DNA of 64,000 nt from Nostoc sp. NMS2 (lineage in GTDB: Bacteria > Cyanobacteriota > Cyanobacteriia > Cyanobacteriales > Nostocaceae): the NCBI RefSeq assembly GCF_017115105.1, contig NZ_JABXKH010000159.1, positions 1-64,000 of the forward strand, written 5' to 3'. How positions within the stretch are numbered: position 1 is the stretch's first letter; each line of letters begins with the position of its first letter. Shown one piece after another: positions 35,823 to 44,370 of this stretch. Position numbers and translations under genes: made by a program. The notes beneath the pieces are model-generated. The model was not told where the DNA came from. It saw nothing but the letters and a program-made list of their open reading frames with translations, and searched no databases.

Positions 35823-36240
35823 TAACTTGATCTTTGATGCCTTGTTTGATTTTTAAGCTGGTATAAAGACACGCTTAAATCAGTTATCAGATTTTATATT
35901 GGTTTGAAATCCCAAGATAAAATCTTCCACCTTTGGAGGTGGAGGAATCTGACTCCCAAGGAAGCTAGAAAACTAATAACTGATAACCGTTAACTGATAA
36001 CTGTTTTTTGTTTTTTGCCATCAATGGACTAAGTAGATAATTCCCATTACTGTCAAACGATCTAGCAAAATTTATGGGTGTTACTCCCCAATTACCTGGA
36101 AAATATTCAGATAATGGCTCACAAGCCAAGGGAGACTGGAAATAAATAACATTCCGAATGCTGGTAGAAATTATAAACAGACGATTATTCTACAATCAGA
36201 TGGGACGGAAATTTGGAGAGAGAAGTTTCCACTGCACAAT

Positions 36241-36378
36241 TGGGAGATGAGGGAGTGGGGGGACAAGGGGGACAAGGGGACAAGGGGACAAGGGGGAATT
36301 ATTGAACAAGTATCTCCCTTGTCTCCCCCCTCTCCCTTGTCTCCCCCCTCTTCCTTGTCTCCCTTGTCTCTTCTTAAT
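36241..36378. repeat. Tandem GGGGACAAG array and R6 copy
   Basis: Iterations of GGGGGACAAG/GGGGACAAG on the left are followed by GGGGAATTATT and then TATCTCCCTTGTCTCCCCCC iterations on the right, an inverted purine/pyrimidine pair. This is the third R6 copy. Bases 35823-36240 hold no gene; a short CTTCCACC hairpin is at about 35927. Confidence 0.75.
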
Positions 36379-36394
36379 TCCCCATTCCCAATAA

Positions 36395-37906
36395 TTAGCG
36401 ATCGCCAGATTCTGGAGTTACTTCTGATGCTGGCACCTTCGACTTAGGTGGTTCAATTACCAACGAGTTTCCAGAGGAACCATCTAAAACCAGTTGCTCT
36501 GAGCCTGCACCCACGGTTTTTGGATCTGGGAACACAAATCTTAACAAAGGAGGAGCTAAAAAGGTTGTCAAGATAACCATCATAATGATTGCCGCCCCTA
36601 GTGGTTTCGAGAGAGCGCCACTGGCTGCGCCGACACCTGCAAACACTAATCCAACTTCCCCTCTCGGAATCATCCCCACACCGATCGCTAAACGGTTGAT
36701 TTCCGGTTGACCAAACACGCTTAAGCCTGTGATTACTTTACCGAGAATGGCTACTGTAATCAGGAAAGTTGCCATAATTAAACCTTCCCGATTGTCGGGA
36801 ATTGCTGGGTTTAACACTCCCAAATCAGTTTTTGCGCCAACAGTCACAAAGAAAATTGGCACTAACATATCGGCAATTGGACAGACTTGCATTTGCAATT
36901 CTTTGCGCTTCTCTGTCTCTTCTAGGACTAAACCAGCCGCAAAAGCTCCCAAAATCGCTTCTAAGTGGATGACGGCGGCAAGGTATGCCATCGCAAAGGC
37001 GAAGATGAATGCTGGTATTACCAATCCACCGCGTGTTTTGAGTTGATCAGCGATCGCTACAAAGGACTTATTGAAAACATTCCCTAGTAGGATTGCTCCC
37101 AAAATAAAACCAGTGGCGCTGATAATCAAGTAAATGACTTTGCTGACATCCACTACGCCATCTTTAGCTAGACTAGCAACTACCGCTAAAACGATGATTC
37201 CTAAAACATCGTCAATTACGGCAGCACCCAAAATAATCTGCCCTTCTTTAGAATTGAGTCGCCCCAACTCTGACAGCACTTTGGAAGTAATGCCAATACT
37301 AGTAGCAGTCAAAGCTGCCCCAGCAAAAATTGCGGGTACAGCAGCAATTCCAAATAAAGTCATTAGTCCCACAGTCCCAGCCGCAAAGGGTACTACTACC
37401 CCCACTACTGCGACAACGGTGGCTTGGATACCAACTGCCATTAAGTCTTTTAAGTTCGACTCCAAGCCGATTTCAAACAGCAGGATGATCACACCCAATT
37501 CTGCCAAAACGGAAATGACCTCAGACTGGGCTGCAAACACGGCTGGAGTGGCTTCAGGAGTTAAACCAGCAGTGATTTGAAGGAAGGACACGATCAAAGA
37601 GTTAGAACTGTCTGTGCTGCCTTCTGGAAACACTAAAAGGTGGAAAACAGAGATACCTACTACTACACCACCTACTAGTTCGCCTAAGACGGGCGGCAAA
37701 CCCACTTTGTTTGATAACTCTCCACCAACTTTGCTGGCGAGGTAAACCACTACTAAGCTTAGTAGCACTGCGGCTACTACCATTGAACTGTCTGCGGCTT
37801 CTGTTGCAGTAGCCAGCAGAGGAAAAGAGAAGTTAATTGGATCTAACAAATGCATGGGTTCTGTGAAAATCCTTCTCTTTGATTTTGACGTGTTTCTGAA
37901 AAACAT
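36395..37906 (-). CDS. CPA2-type cation:proton antiporter
   Basis: A 503-residue membrane protein with about 12 hydrophobic helices. The ion-binding core has ATSIGITSKVLSELGRL and a paired acidic site in AVIDDVLGIIV, as in NapA/KefB-like Na+(K+)/H+ antiporters. There is no C-terminal Rossmann (RCK/TrkA-N) domain. The C-terminus is a short hydrophilic tail. The start may instead be Met18 (ATG at 37855), which gives a more typical N-terminus; neither has a strong ribosome site. It maintains ion or pH balance. Confidence 0.88.
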   Translation of the reverse strand: MFFRNTSKSKRRIFTEPMHLLDPINFSFPLLATATEAADSSMVVAAVLLSLVVVYLASKVGGELSNKVGLPPVLGELVGGVVVGISVFHLLVFPEGSTDSSNSLIVSFLQITAGLTPEATPAVFAAQSEVISVLAELGVIILLFEIGLESNLKDLMAVGIQATVVAVVGVVVPFAAGTVGLMTLFGIAAVPAIFAGAALTATSIGITSKVLSELGRLNSKEGQIILGAAVIDDVLGIIVLAVVASLAKDGVVDVSKVIYLIISATGFILGAILLGNVFNKSFVAIADQLKTRGGLVIPAFIFAFAMAYLAAVIHLEAILGAFAAGLVLEETEKRKELQMQVCPIADMLVPIFFVTVGAKTDLGVLNPAIPDNREGLIMATFLITVAILGKVITGLSVFGQPEINRLAIGVGMIPRGEVGLVFAGVGAASGALSKPLGAAIIMMVILTTFLAPPLLRFVFPDPKTVGAGSEQLVLDGSSGNSLVIEPPKSKVPASEVTPESGDR

Positions 37907-38283
37907 CTATCTGTAGAGACGCTATTGGCAGGTTCAAAAACTTCATTTGTCCGATTTATCTACTTAATCAAGGGCTGTCAGAAAACTTCAGAAACCTTGA
38001 CTACAGACACTCTAGGAAGTCGGAGCAAGTCAAAGTTGGTGAATTAATTTCTGATCGTGACAAAATCTTTAAAAAAGTTAGTGTAATTTTTTAGTTTCAA
38101 AAAATGTAACCATTTCAGCTTTTGACGATCGCAGTGTCAAAGTAAGAACATACAAATCGGATCTAGCGATCGCACTTAAGTTGTGAAAAACTTGTGGTGA
38201 CTGTTGACTTTTAACAGCCACCAGAAGATTGCTAAATACGCTTATTAAAAACATCTGTGGATACTTTGAGGAGTGCAAATCTT

Positions 38284-39024
38284 ATGACTAGAGCCGCTTT
38301 ACCCGGTTCTCAGTTTCCATCTGGAAACTTGTGGAAAATACTGCCTTTAGCTCTGCTAGTATGTGCAACTTTTGTACTACCGGCATTGGCACAAGAAAAG
38401 GATAAATTGTGGCGAACTCTCAGTGTCAGTGGTCGGGGAGTGGAAACAATTCCGACAACCCTGGCACAAGTTAGCTTAGGAGTAGAGATTCAGGGGAAAA
38501 CAGCACAGGAGTTACAGCAAGAAGCCGCTCGGAGGTCATCGGCTGTAGTTGCGTTCCTCAAAAGCCAAAATGTCGAAAAATTACAAACTACTGGTATCCG
38601 ACTGAATCCAGTTTACAGCTACACCAATAATGTGCAGAGGATTACAGGCTATGCTGCCAATAACACCGTGAGTTTTCGCATTCCCACCGAGAAAGCTGGT
38701 ACATTATTGGATGATGCAGTGAAAGCAGGTGCAACGCAAATTAATGGTATTAGTTTTGTTGCGAATGATGAAGCGATCGCAGCTGCTCAAAAACAAGCAT
38801 TAAAAGAAGCCACACAAGATGCCCAGCAGCAAGCCGATGCTGTTTTCAGTGCCTTGGGTTTCAAATCTAAAGAAATAGTCAGCATTCAAGTTAACAATGC
38901 CACCGCGCCTCCACCACCGATGTTTTTACGGGCTGAAGCTGCCAAGGTAGCTGATACTTCCACCCCTGTAATCGGTGGTGAACAGGAAGTAGAAGCATCA
39001 GTAACGTTGCAAATTAGTTATTAG
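38284..39024 (+). CDS. SIMPL (DUF541) domain periplasmic protein
   Basis: About 246 residues. A Sec signal (LALLVCATFVLPALAQ) is followed by a SIMPL domain with LWRTLSVSGRGVETIPTTLA and the conserved helix QQEAARRSSAVVAFLKSQ. The ATG at 38284 is preferred because GAGGAG lies about 10 bases upstream; a GTG at 38257 would add nine residues. Members such as E. coli YggE protect against oxidative stress, but the mechanism is unclear. Region 37907-38283 shows no other gene. Confidence 0.85.
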   Translation: MTRAALPGSQFPSGNLWKILPLALLVCATFVLPALAQEKDKLWRTLSVSGRGVETIPTTLAQVSLGVEIQGKTAQELQQEAARRSSAVVAFLKSQNVEKLQTTGIRLNPVYSYTNNVQRITGYAANNTVSFRIPTEKAGTLLDDAVKAGATQINGISFVANDEAIAAAQKQALKEATQDAQQQADAVFSALGFKSKEIVSIQVNNATAPPPPMFLRAEAAKVADTSTPVIGGEQEVEASVTLQISY

Positions 39025-39077
39025 TCATTTGTCATTAGTCCTTTGTCATTTGTGAAGGCAAAGGACTAATAATTAAG

Positions 39078-39133
39078 CCCAATGCCCAATGCCCAATGCC
39101 CAATGCCCAATGCCCAATGCCCAATGCCCAATT
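39078..39133. repeat. Heptamer tandem repeat (CCCAATG)8
   Basis: Seven exact CCCAATG units plus CCCAATT, ending three bases before the ssb stop codon. This is the class of short tandem repeats known from Nostocales. Confidence 0.95.
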
Positions 39134-39135
39134 AA

Positions 39136-39498
39136 TTAAAAATGTTCTGAAGACATATCTCCTGCACCGCCCTCTCCATCACGCTTAGAGCCTAATAATT
39201 CCAGTTGGTCTACTCTAATAATTGGTGTAGAACGGTTTGCTCCTGTTTGGCGATCGCTCCATGTGTCAAACTTTAGGGAACCTTTGATGCCAATTAAGCT
39301 GCCCTTACGCACATAATTACCTGCTACTTCAGCCGTTTTATCCCATAATTCCAGAGTGAACCAGTCAGGTTCATCACTGTTGCGCGATCGCCTTTTTACC
39401 GCTAGTGTCAATCTACACTTAACACTACCAGACTCAAAATATTTTATATCTGGGTCGCCGCCTACACGACCAACAAGGGTGACAATATTGATACTCAT
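39136..39498 (-). CDS. ssb: Single-stranded DNA-binding protein
   Basis: A 120-residue OB-fold protein (MSINIVTLVGRVGGDPDIKY, FTLELWDKTAE, YVRKGSLIGIKG). It binds single-stranded DNA during replication and repair. The C-terminal tail after the OB fold is short and ends DMSSEHF, without the usual acidic DDxIPF tip that recruits partners, so interactions may be altered. The gene has a consensus LexA box 15 bases upstream of its start. Confidence 0.93.
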   Translation of the reverse strand: MSINIVTLVGRVGGDPDIKYFESGSVKCRLTLAVKRRSRNSDEPDWFTLELWDKTAEVAGNYVRKGSLIGIKGSLKFDTWSDRQTGANRSTPIIRVDQLELLGSKRDGEGGAGDMSSEHF

Positions 39499-39512
39499 AC
39501 GTGTTACCTTTC

Positions 39513-39526
39513 AGTACAAGTGTACT
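39513..39526. promoter_or_regulatory. LexA (SOS) box upstream of ssb
   Basis: AGTACAAGTGTACT fits the cyanobacterial LexA consensus RGTACNNNDGTWCB at every specified position. It lies in the 39499-39825 intergenic region, 15 bases from the ssb start. Repression by LexA and DNA-damage induction of ssb is inferred. The mreB promoter must also be in this stretch. Confidence 0.75.
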
Positions 39527-39825
39527 TGTGAATTCCGACTTTCATCATAGCGAATTGTGAAACACTTGAAAATAATGTGTTAAACAGTTAACAATATAGT
39601 TGACTTGAAAAATTATACATAACTACTTGGAGAAACACATAAAAGTATACGGATATACTAAGCAAACCAGAGAATATCAAAACATAGATGCCTGAGACAT
39701 AGTAAATATTCCTGGGAATCATATAAAAATATAGTTTAGTTTGCTGAACTCAGGATACAAAGATAATCGAATCCACTCTTACCGTTGTAGACAAGAAGTA
39801 TCGCACATAGGGGGCTTAGAGAAGC

Positions 39826-40869
39826 GTGGGTATTTTTAGGAACTTTCGCACATCATGGGATATGGGTATCGACCTTGGTACTGCTAACACCCTGGTTTAT
39901 GTATCTGGTAAAGGTATTGTACTGCAAGAGCCTTCTGTAGTTGCTATCGATGTCAACGAAAAGGTAGCACTAGCAGTAGGAGAAGAAGCCAAAAAAATGC
40001 TCGGCCGCACACCTGGAAATGTGATTGCCCTCCGCCCCTTGCGCGATGGTGTAATTGCTGATTTCGATATAGCCGAGCTAATGCTGAAAAGCTTTATTCA
40101 GCGTGTAAATGAAGGTAAATCTCTGATTTTACCCCGAATTGTCATTGGTATTCCCAGTGGTGTCACAGGAGTAGAAAGGCGAGCAGTGATGGATGCAGCC
40201 CACCAAGCAGGAGCAAGAAAAGTTTATTTAATCGATGAACCTGTAGCTGCGGCCATTGGTGCAGGACTACCTGTAGCCGAAGCAACTGGTAACATGATCA
40301 TCGATATTGGTGGTGGGACAACAGAAGTTGCAGTGCTGAGTCTTCAAGGTACTGTGATTAGCGAATCAGTACGCATTGCTGGAGATGAACTGACTGATTC
40401 AATCATTCAGTATATTAAGAAAGTTCATAACTTAGTCATTGGTGAACGTACTGCCGAAGACATCAAGATTCGGATGGGTTCTGCCTATCCTACTCATGAT
40501 GATAATGATGCCATGATGGAAATCCGAGGCTTACACCTGCTTTCTGGCCTACCGCGAACTGTAACCATCAAAGGCCCAGAAATCCGTGAAAGTATGTTGG
40601 AACCACTATCAGTAATTATAGAAGCTGTGAAGCGCACACTGGAACGTACACCTCCAGAACTAGCAGCAGACATTATTGATAGAGGGATTATGTTAGCTGG
40701 TGGTGGTGCTTTGCTCAAAGGCATAGATACCTTAATTAGTCATGAAACGGGGATTGTGACTCACATTGCCGCCGACCCTCTATGCTGTGTGGTGCTGGGA
40801 ACAGGTCGGGTGTTAGAAAACTTCAAACAGCTAGAACGAGTTGTCACCGAAAGCTCTCGCAATATGTAG
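39826..40869 (+). CDS. mreB: Rod shape-determining actin homologue MreB
   Basis: A 347-residue bacterial actin. Phosphate motif GIDLGTANTLVYV, the DIGGGTTEVAV segment and the C-terminal LAGGGALLKGID loop are present. The start is a GTG at 39826; starting there gives the standard MreB N-terminus (MGIFRNF). It forms membrane-associated filaments directing lateral cell-wall synthesis. First gene of mreBCD. Confidence 0.97.
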   Translation: MGIFRNFRTSWDMGIDLGTANTLVYVSGKGIVLQEPSVVAIDVNEKVALAVGEEAKKMLGRTPGNVIALRPLRDGVIADFDIAELMLKSFIQRVNEGKSLILPRIVIGIPSGVTGVERRAVMDAAHQAGARKVYLIDEPVAAAIGAGLPVAEATGNMIIDIGGGTTEVAVLSLQGTVISESVRIAGDELTDSIIQYIKKVHNLVIGERTAEDIKIRMGSAYPTHDDNDAMMEIRGLHLLSGLPRTVTIKGPEIRESMLEPLSVIIEAVKRTLERTPPELAADIIDRGIMLAGGGALLKGIDTLISHETGIVTHIAADPLCCVVLGTGRVLENFKQLERVVTESSRNM

Positions 40870-40899
40870 CAAAAAAATATCATACTTGAGTTCTATTTG

Positions 40900-40942
40900 A
40901 GTTCTATTTGGGTTCTATATAAATAGAATCCAAATAGAACTT
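40900..40942. promoter_or_regulatory. Long hairpin in the mreB-mreC gap
   Basis: GAGTTCTATTTGGGTTCTAT pairs almost fully with ATAGAATCCAAATAGAACTT over about 20 base pairs. There is no T tract, so it is more likely an attenuator or RNA-processing/stability element that lowers mreC and mreD relative to mreB. Confidence 0.6.
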
Positions 40943-40968
40943 AATTGTATAAGTAGACTCAGGTATAT

Positions 40969-41778
40969 ATGGTTACAATACGGCGCTGGTGGGATCGTAA
41001 AGGCTTACAAATCGGGTTGTTAGCTGTAGTAGTTAGTAGTGCTTGGGTATTGCGACAGACTCAAGGTGAATTGGTACTTGAGACATACCAGGCAATTACC
41101 CGTCCATTAGAGATGTTGCAGTCAGGGCCAACTCCAGAAGAACGGATTAGAGATGCCCGGATATTGGAATTGCAAACCCGTATAGTAGATTTGGAAAGTC
41201 AAAAGACAAAGCTACAAGATTTATTAGGCTATGTGGAAAAAGAGCCACTGGCATCACGTCCAATTCTAGCTAGGGTAGTAGGACGTAGTGCTGACCAGTG
41301 GTGGCAACAAGTTACTCTAAATCGCGGTGCGAATGAAGGGATTCAGGAAGGCTTTGTAGTCAAGGCCGATGGCGGATTAGTAGGTTTGGTGGAGAGTGTA
41401 ACTCCCAATACTAGCCGCGTGTTGTTAATCAGTGACCTCAAGAGTCAAGTTGGTGTATCAGTTAGCCGCACAGCAGCTAAAGGCGTTTTGCGAGGAGATT
41501 CTTCTGCCGAAGCTGTGCTGGAGTTTTATGAAAAAGTCCCAAATGTCAAGATAGGAGATTTAGTTTCCACATCTACTTATAGTCAGAAATTTCCATCTGG
41601 CTTGGCAGTAGGACGAATCAAGTCGCTGGATTTAAAGAAACTTCCGGCATCAGTGGCGAAAATTGAGCTTTTTCCGCCAATCCGCTCTCTTGATTGGGTA
41701 GCAGTTTATCCAAAGCCAGAAAACCAAGAGCCGGAAAACGAAAAGTCGGTAAATCAACTGCCGCAAAAGTCTAAGTAA
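40969..41778 (+). CDS. mreC: Rod shape-determining protein MreC
   Basis: A 269-residue inner-membrane protein. One N-terminal transmembrane helix (IGLLAVVVSSAWVLRQ) and a coiled-coil (RDARILELQTRIVDLESQ) lead into the double beta-barrel periplasmic domain (LARVVGRSADQWWQQVTLNR, GLVGLVESVTPNTSRVLL). It links MreB to the cell-wall synthesis machinery. Confidence 0.95.
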   Translation: MVTIRRWWDRKGLQIGLLAVVVSSAWVLRQTQGELVLETYQAITRPLEMLQSGPTPEERIRDARILELQTRIVDLESQKTKLQDLLGYVEKEPLASRPILARVVGRSADQWWQQVTLNRGANEGIQEGFVVKADGGLVGLVESVTPNTSRVLLISDLKSQVGVSVSRTAAKGVLRGDSSAEAVLEFYEKVPNVKIGDLVSTSTYSQKFPSGLAVGRIKSLDLKKLPASVAKIELFPPIRSLDWVAVYPKPENQEPENEKSVNQLPQKSK

Positions 41779-41803
41779 ATCATTCGATAAAATCCATAGA
41801 AAA

Positions 41804-42421
41804 ATGAAGATTCCTGCATTTGGTATTAGCAGGCAGAAAAAGCCAAAATCGTCAGAACGAAAATCGAAATTCCGAATCCAGCCGCTTTCTCGTTGGCATC
41901 CCGGTGTACGGCAATTGTTTAGTTGGATAGTGACGGCTAGTTCTGTACTGTTATGTTTACTATTATTGCCAACCCGCCTGCCAGGTATGGAATTATTGGG
42001 AATTGGCCCTAACTGGCTGTTGATTTGGGTGGTAGCTTGGAGTGTGAAGCGCACGGTATTTGCCGGAGCCTTGGCAGGTATAGTTTTAGGGCTACTTCAA
42101 GATTCCATGACAGCACCTAACCCTACTCACGCCATCAGTTTAGGAATCGTGGGAATTTTAACTGGCCTGCTCCAGAAACAGCGTTTTATTGAAGAAGACT
42201 TTATTTCGATTGCTGTAATTGTCTTTGTGATGGCAGTTTTGGCAGAAACTATCTTTGGATTGCAATTAACTTTAATAGGGAATCAGCGCAAAGTAACAGA
42301 TATTTGGACATATTACCAGCGTGTTGCCCTCGCCTCTGCCATTCTTAGTAGTCTGTGGGCACCCGTCGTCTATTATCCCCTCAATCGTTGGTGGCAACGG
42401 ATGAAATTGTTGGAGCAATAG
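41804..42421 (+). CDS. mreD: Rod shape-determining protein MreD
   Basis: A 205-residue integral membrane protein with five or six helices, starting after a basic ~40-residue N-terminus. Position 25 bases after mreC and the pattern GIGPNWLLIWVVAWSVKR fit cyanobacterial MreD. It is the least conserved member of the complex. Confidence 0.9.
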   Translation: MKIPAFGISRQKKPKSSERKSKFRIQPLSRWHPGVRQLFSWIVTASSVLLCLLLLPTRLPGMELLGIGPNWLLIWVVAWSVKRTVFAGALAGIVLGLLQDSMTAPNPTHAISLGIVGILTGLLQKQRFIEEDFISIAVIVFVMAVLAETIFGLQLTLIGNQRKVTDIWTYYQRVALASAILSSLWAPVVYYPLNRWWQRMKLLEQ

Positions 42422-42428
42422 TTATGAT

Positions 42429-42516
42429 AGGATTTACGTAAAACCACACGCGGTAGAGGCAATTCATGATATTACGCCTACCGCGTGTGGTTTTGGCTAT
42501 TATTTGCGTAAGTCCT
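42429..42516. repeat. 88-base near-perfect palindromic element
   Basis: Outer arms AGGATTTACGTAA / TTGCGTAAGTCCT and inner arms AAACCACACGCGGTAG / CTACCGCGTGTGGTTT surround a 14-base centre. It starts eight bases after the mreD stop and could end the operon transcript, but the nested arms look more like a small mobile palindrome. Confidence 0.7.
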
Positions 42517-42791
42517 GCAAACCTTTAATTATTTACGCCGGTTTACTTAGGTTGTAAATATTAGGAAACAAAATTCTCCTCTGTAACCTAAATCTTGATG
42601 AAATTTGGGCAACCTCTAGCAATATGGATTCAAGCTACATTAAATCAAACAACACCGTATCATAGTAGTTAGTAGCACTTATGTTTGATAGTTTCTTTTT
42701 TGCCTTAAAAGAAGATTGGGTAAGTCATCTCCTGATTGACTGATGGCAGAATGTGGAAGCTTTCACTGAATAACCTAGTTGGAGAAAGCTA

Positions 42792-42881
42792 ATGTCGAAA
42801 GAAAGAAAAAGTAATAAAGAAGTTAAAAAACCTAAAAAAGATCCCAAAGACAAAAAGGATAAAAACGACCCAAACAAATAG
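42792..42881 (+). CDS. 29-residue lysine-rich microprotein
   Basis: A short ORF (MSKERKSNKEVKKPKKDP then KDKKDKNDPNK) with GGAGAAAG at 42781-42788, three bases from the ATG at 42792. About 14 of 29 residues are Lys or Arg. It resembles tiny basic proteins with an M-S/A-K-x-K-K-S-N-K-E start that I recall from other bacteria. A nucleic-acid- or ribosome-binding role is only a guess. Neighbouring sequence 42517-43104 has no other gene. Confidence 0.55.
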   Translation: MSKERKSNKEVKKPKKDPKDKKDKNDPNK

Positions 42882-42960
42882 AACGATTTAGACCAAGGGC
42901 ATTTCTAATGTTTTTTATATTTTTTGGCAGAAAAACCACAGGTTTGGAGCTAGACGAGGT

Positions 42961-42995
42961 TTATACCAATTCTTTGTGAAACTTTACAGAATCAA
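42961..42995. repeat. Repeat R3 terminus fragment
   Basis: TTATACCAATTCTTTGTGAA matches the left terminus of repeat R3 at 1980. Confidence 0.5.
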
Positions 42996-43104
42996 GCTAG
43001 TGAGGCAAGCGGCAAAATCCCCTTGTCTGCAAGCAACCTCAGATGTAATCAGTATGAGGAGTTAAAAGTTTTGAATTAATAACTCATAATTCCTAACTCC
43101 TCAG

Positions 43105-43221
43105 TAAGTAAGTTGGCGCAAAAAAAACCAAGTATATTACGAAACGTAAATAGGCTTGAAGTCTTTACTAATGACAAATGACAGCCTTTGCCAGTTAGCT
43201 TTAATTGCGCCGACCTACTTA
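43105..43221. repeat. MITE-like repeat R1, copy F
   Basis: A 117-base short form in inverse orientation. Termini TAAGTAAGTTGGCGCA and TTGCGCCGACCTACTTA; core ATTACGAAACGTAAATAGGC. Confidence 0.92.
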
Positions 43222-43225
43222 CCAA

Positions 43226-43423
43226 CTACTGACTATTAACAGCTTCAGTCACCTTTGCCCTTACTGATATCTCCTGCTTGTGTTTTCCTTCGGCAGATGA
43301 AGGAAAACTTGTAGGAACAGTCTTTGTACCCGTTCGCTTTGCCAATGCTAATAACAGGTAGACTGTGAACAAATATCCAGACGCTAAAATAAAAATCATC
43401 ATAGGTATACTTCCGTAAATCAT
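43226..43423 (-). CDS. Small single-pass membrane protein
   Basis: 65 residues. A transmembrane helix at about 8-28 (MIFILASGYLFTVYLLLALA) is followed by a short polar tail. I do not recognise it. There is no clear ribosome site, and the stop codon is five bases from repeat R1 copy F. It may be a genuine short membrane protein. The 43424-44370 stretch beyond it is AT-rich with only short hairpins. Confidence 0.45.
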   Translation of the reverse strand: MIYGSIPMMIFILASGYLFTVYLLLALAKRTGTKTVPTSFPSSAEGKHKQEISVRAKVTEAVNSQ

Positions 43424-43607
43424 TGTTCTACTAGCACCGTTTCAAACGAATATAAAATTCCATAAAATTAGTAGAACCTCAGCCAACCAAGTACATTCTT
43501 GGTTGCTGTAGCTTCCTATGGTAAAACTACCTATAGAGATAAAATTCTCTACGGACAAAGAATTTATTGTCTAATGAGACTTTTTGCAGACCATAGATCC
43601 ACAGCAG

Positions 43608-43632
43608 TTAGATTGCTGTTTAGCAATCTAAA
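43608..43632. repeat. Hairpin in long AT-rich intergenic region
   Basis: TTAGATTGCT / AGCAATCTAA stem with a five-base loop. It lies in the 43424-44370 gap between the small membrane protein and sds, and its role is unknown. Confidence 0.5.
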
Positions 43633-44370
43633 ACTACGATTCTCAGCGGTCTACTTGATCTGCGTTATTTTTACTCACACTGCTGTGAAAAGAGCAATGC
43701 TTGCGCTCAACGTGCGCTGAAGACGTGTAGCGGCTTCCCATAGGGATATAGCATAGCTCCAAACCAGGAGTTTTGCATATCGTAGGAAAAATCAAAGGGA
43801 TTATTCCCTTAATCTAGGCTACGACTAATTATTTTAGACTCACATCACCGAGCCAGTAAAATCACTTAGTAAGTAACTTACTTTGGAGTGTGAATATCTG
43901 AAAAATTTAAAATTCCTATATTTTAGCGTAACACAACGACCCAGAATTTGAAGCCCATTCGACTGCTAAATTTCAAATTTTTTGAATAGCTACACTTCAG
44001 TTCTGAAGAAATTTAGTTTTATCCATTGGCAATTTAATTTAGATTTTATCCATTTTGTCAATAAGTAATATTGCTTGAATTTTGCTTTTATCTGTGGCGG
44101 TAAACATGTACTGGTGAACTACTTAATATAATTAGATTTAGTATTTGTTCCCCTGTACTGGGAAGTCATGTTTTAAGTTCGTTTAAAACCCGAACTTCTC
44201 CAAAATTAAGCATAATTGCTTATTGACAAATGCACTACTAAGTTTAATTATCACCGATAGACTGATGAAAATGGGATTAACTTATGAAAACTTTGCGCTG
44301 GCACAGGGTTATCTTAAAATGAGTGTAGGATATGTAAACTTTCGTAACCTAAGTCAGAGTCCGCCCATCC

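Noticed and set aside
39078..39133. CRISPR-like array from the CCCAATG repeat
   Set aside because: The unit is seven bases and has no spacers; it is a simple tandem repeat. No cas genes are near any repeat in the window.
43499..43720. ORF of 73 codons in the gap before sds
   Set aside because: No ribosome site, contains a hairpin, and the composition is not protein-like.
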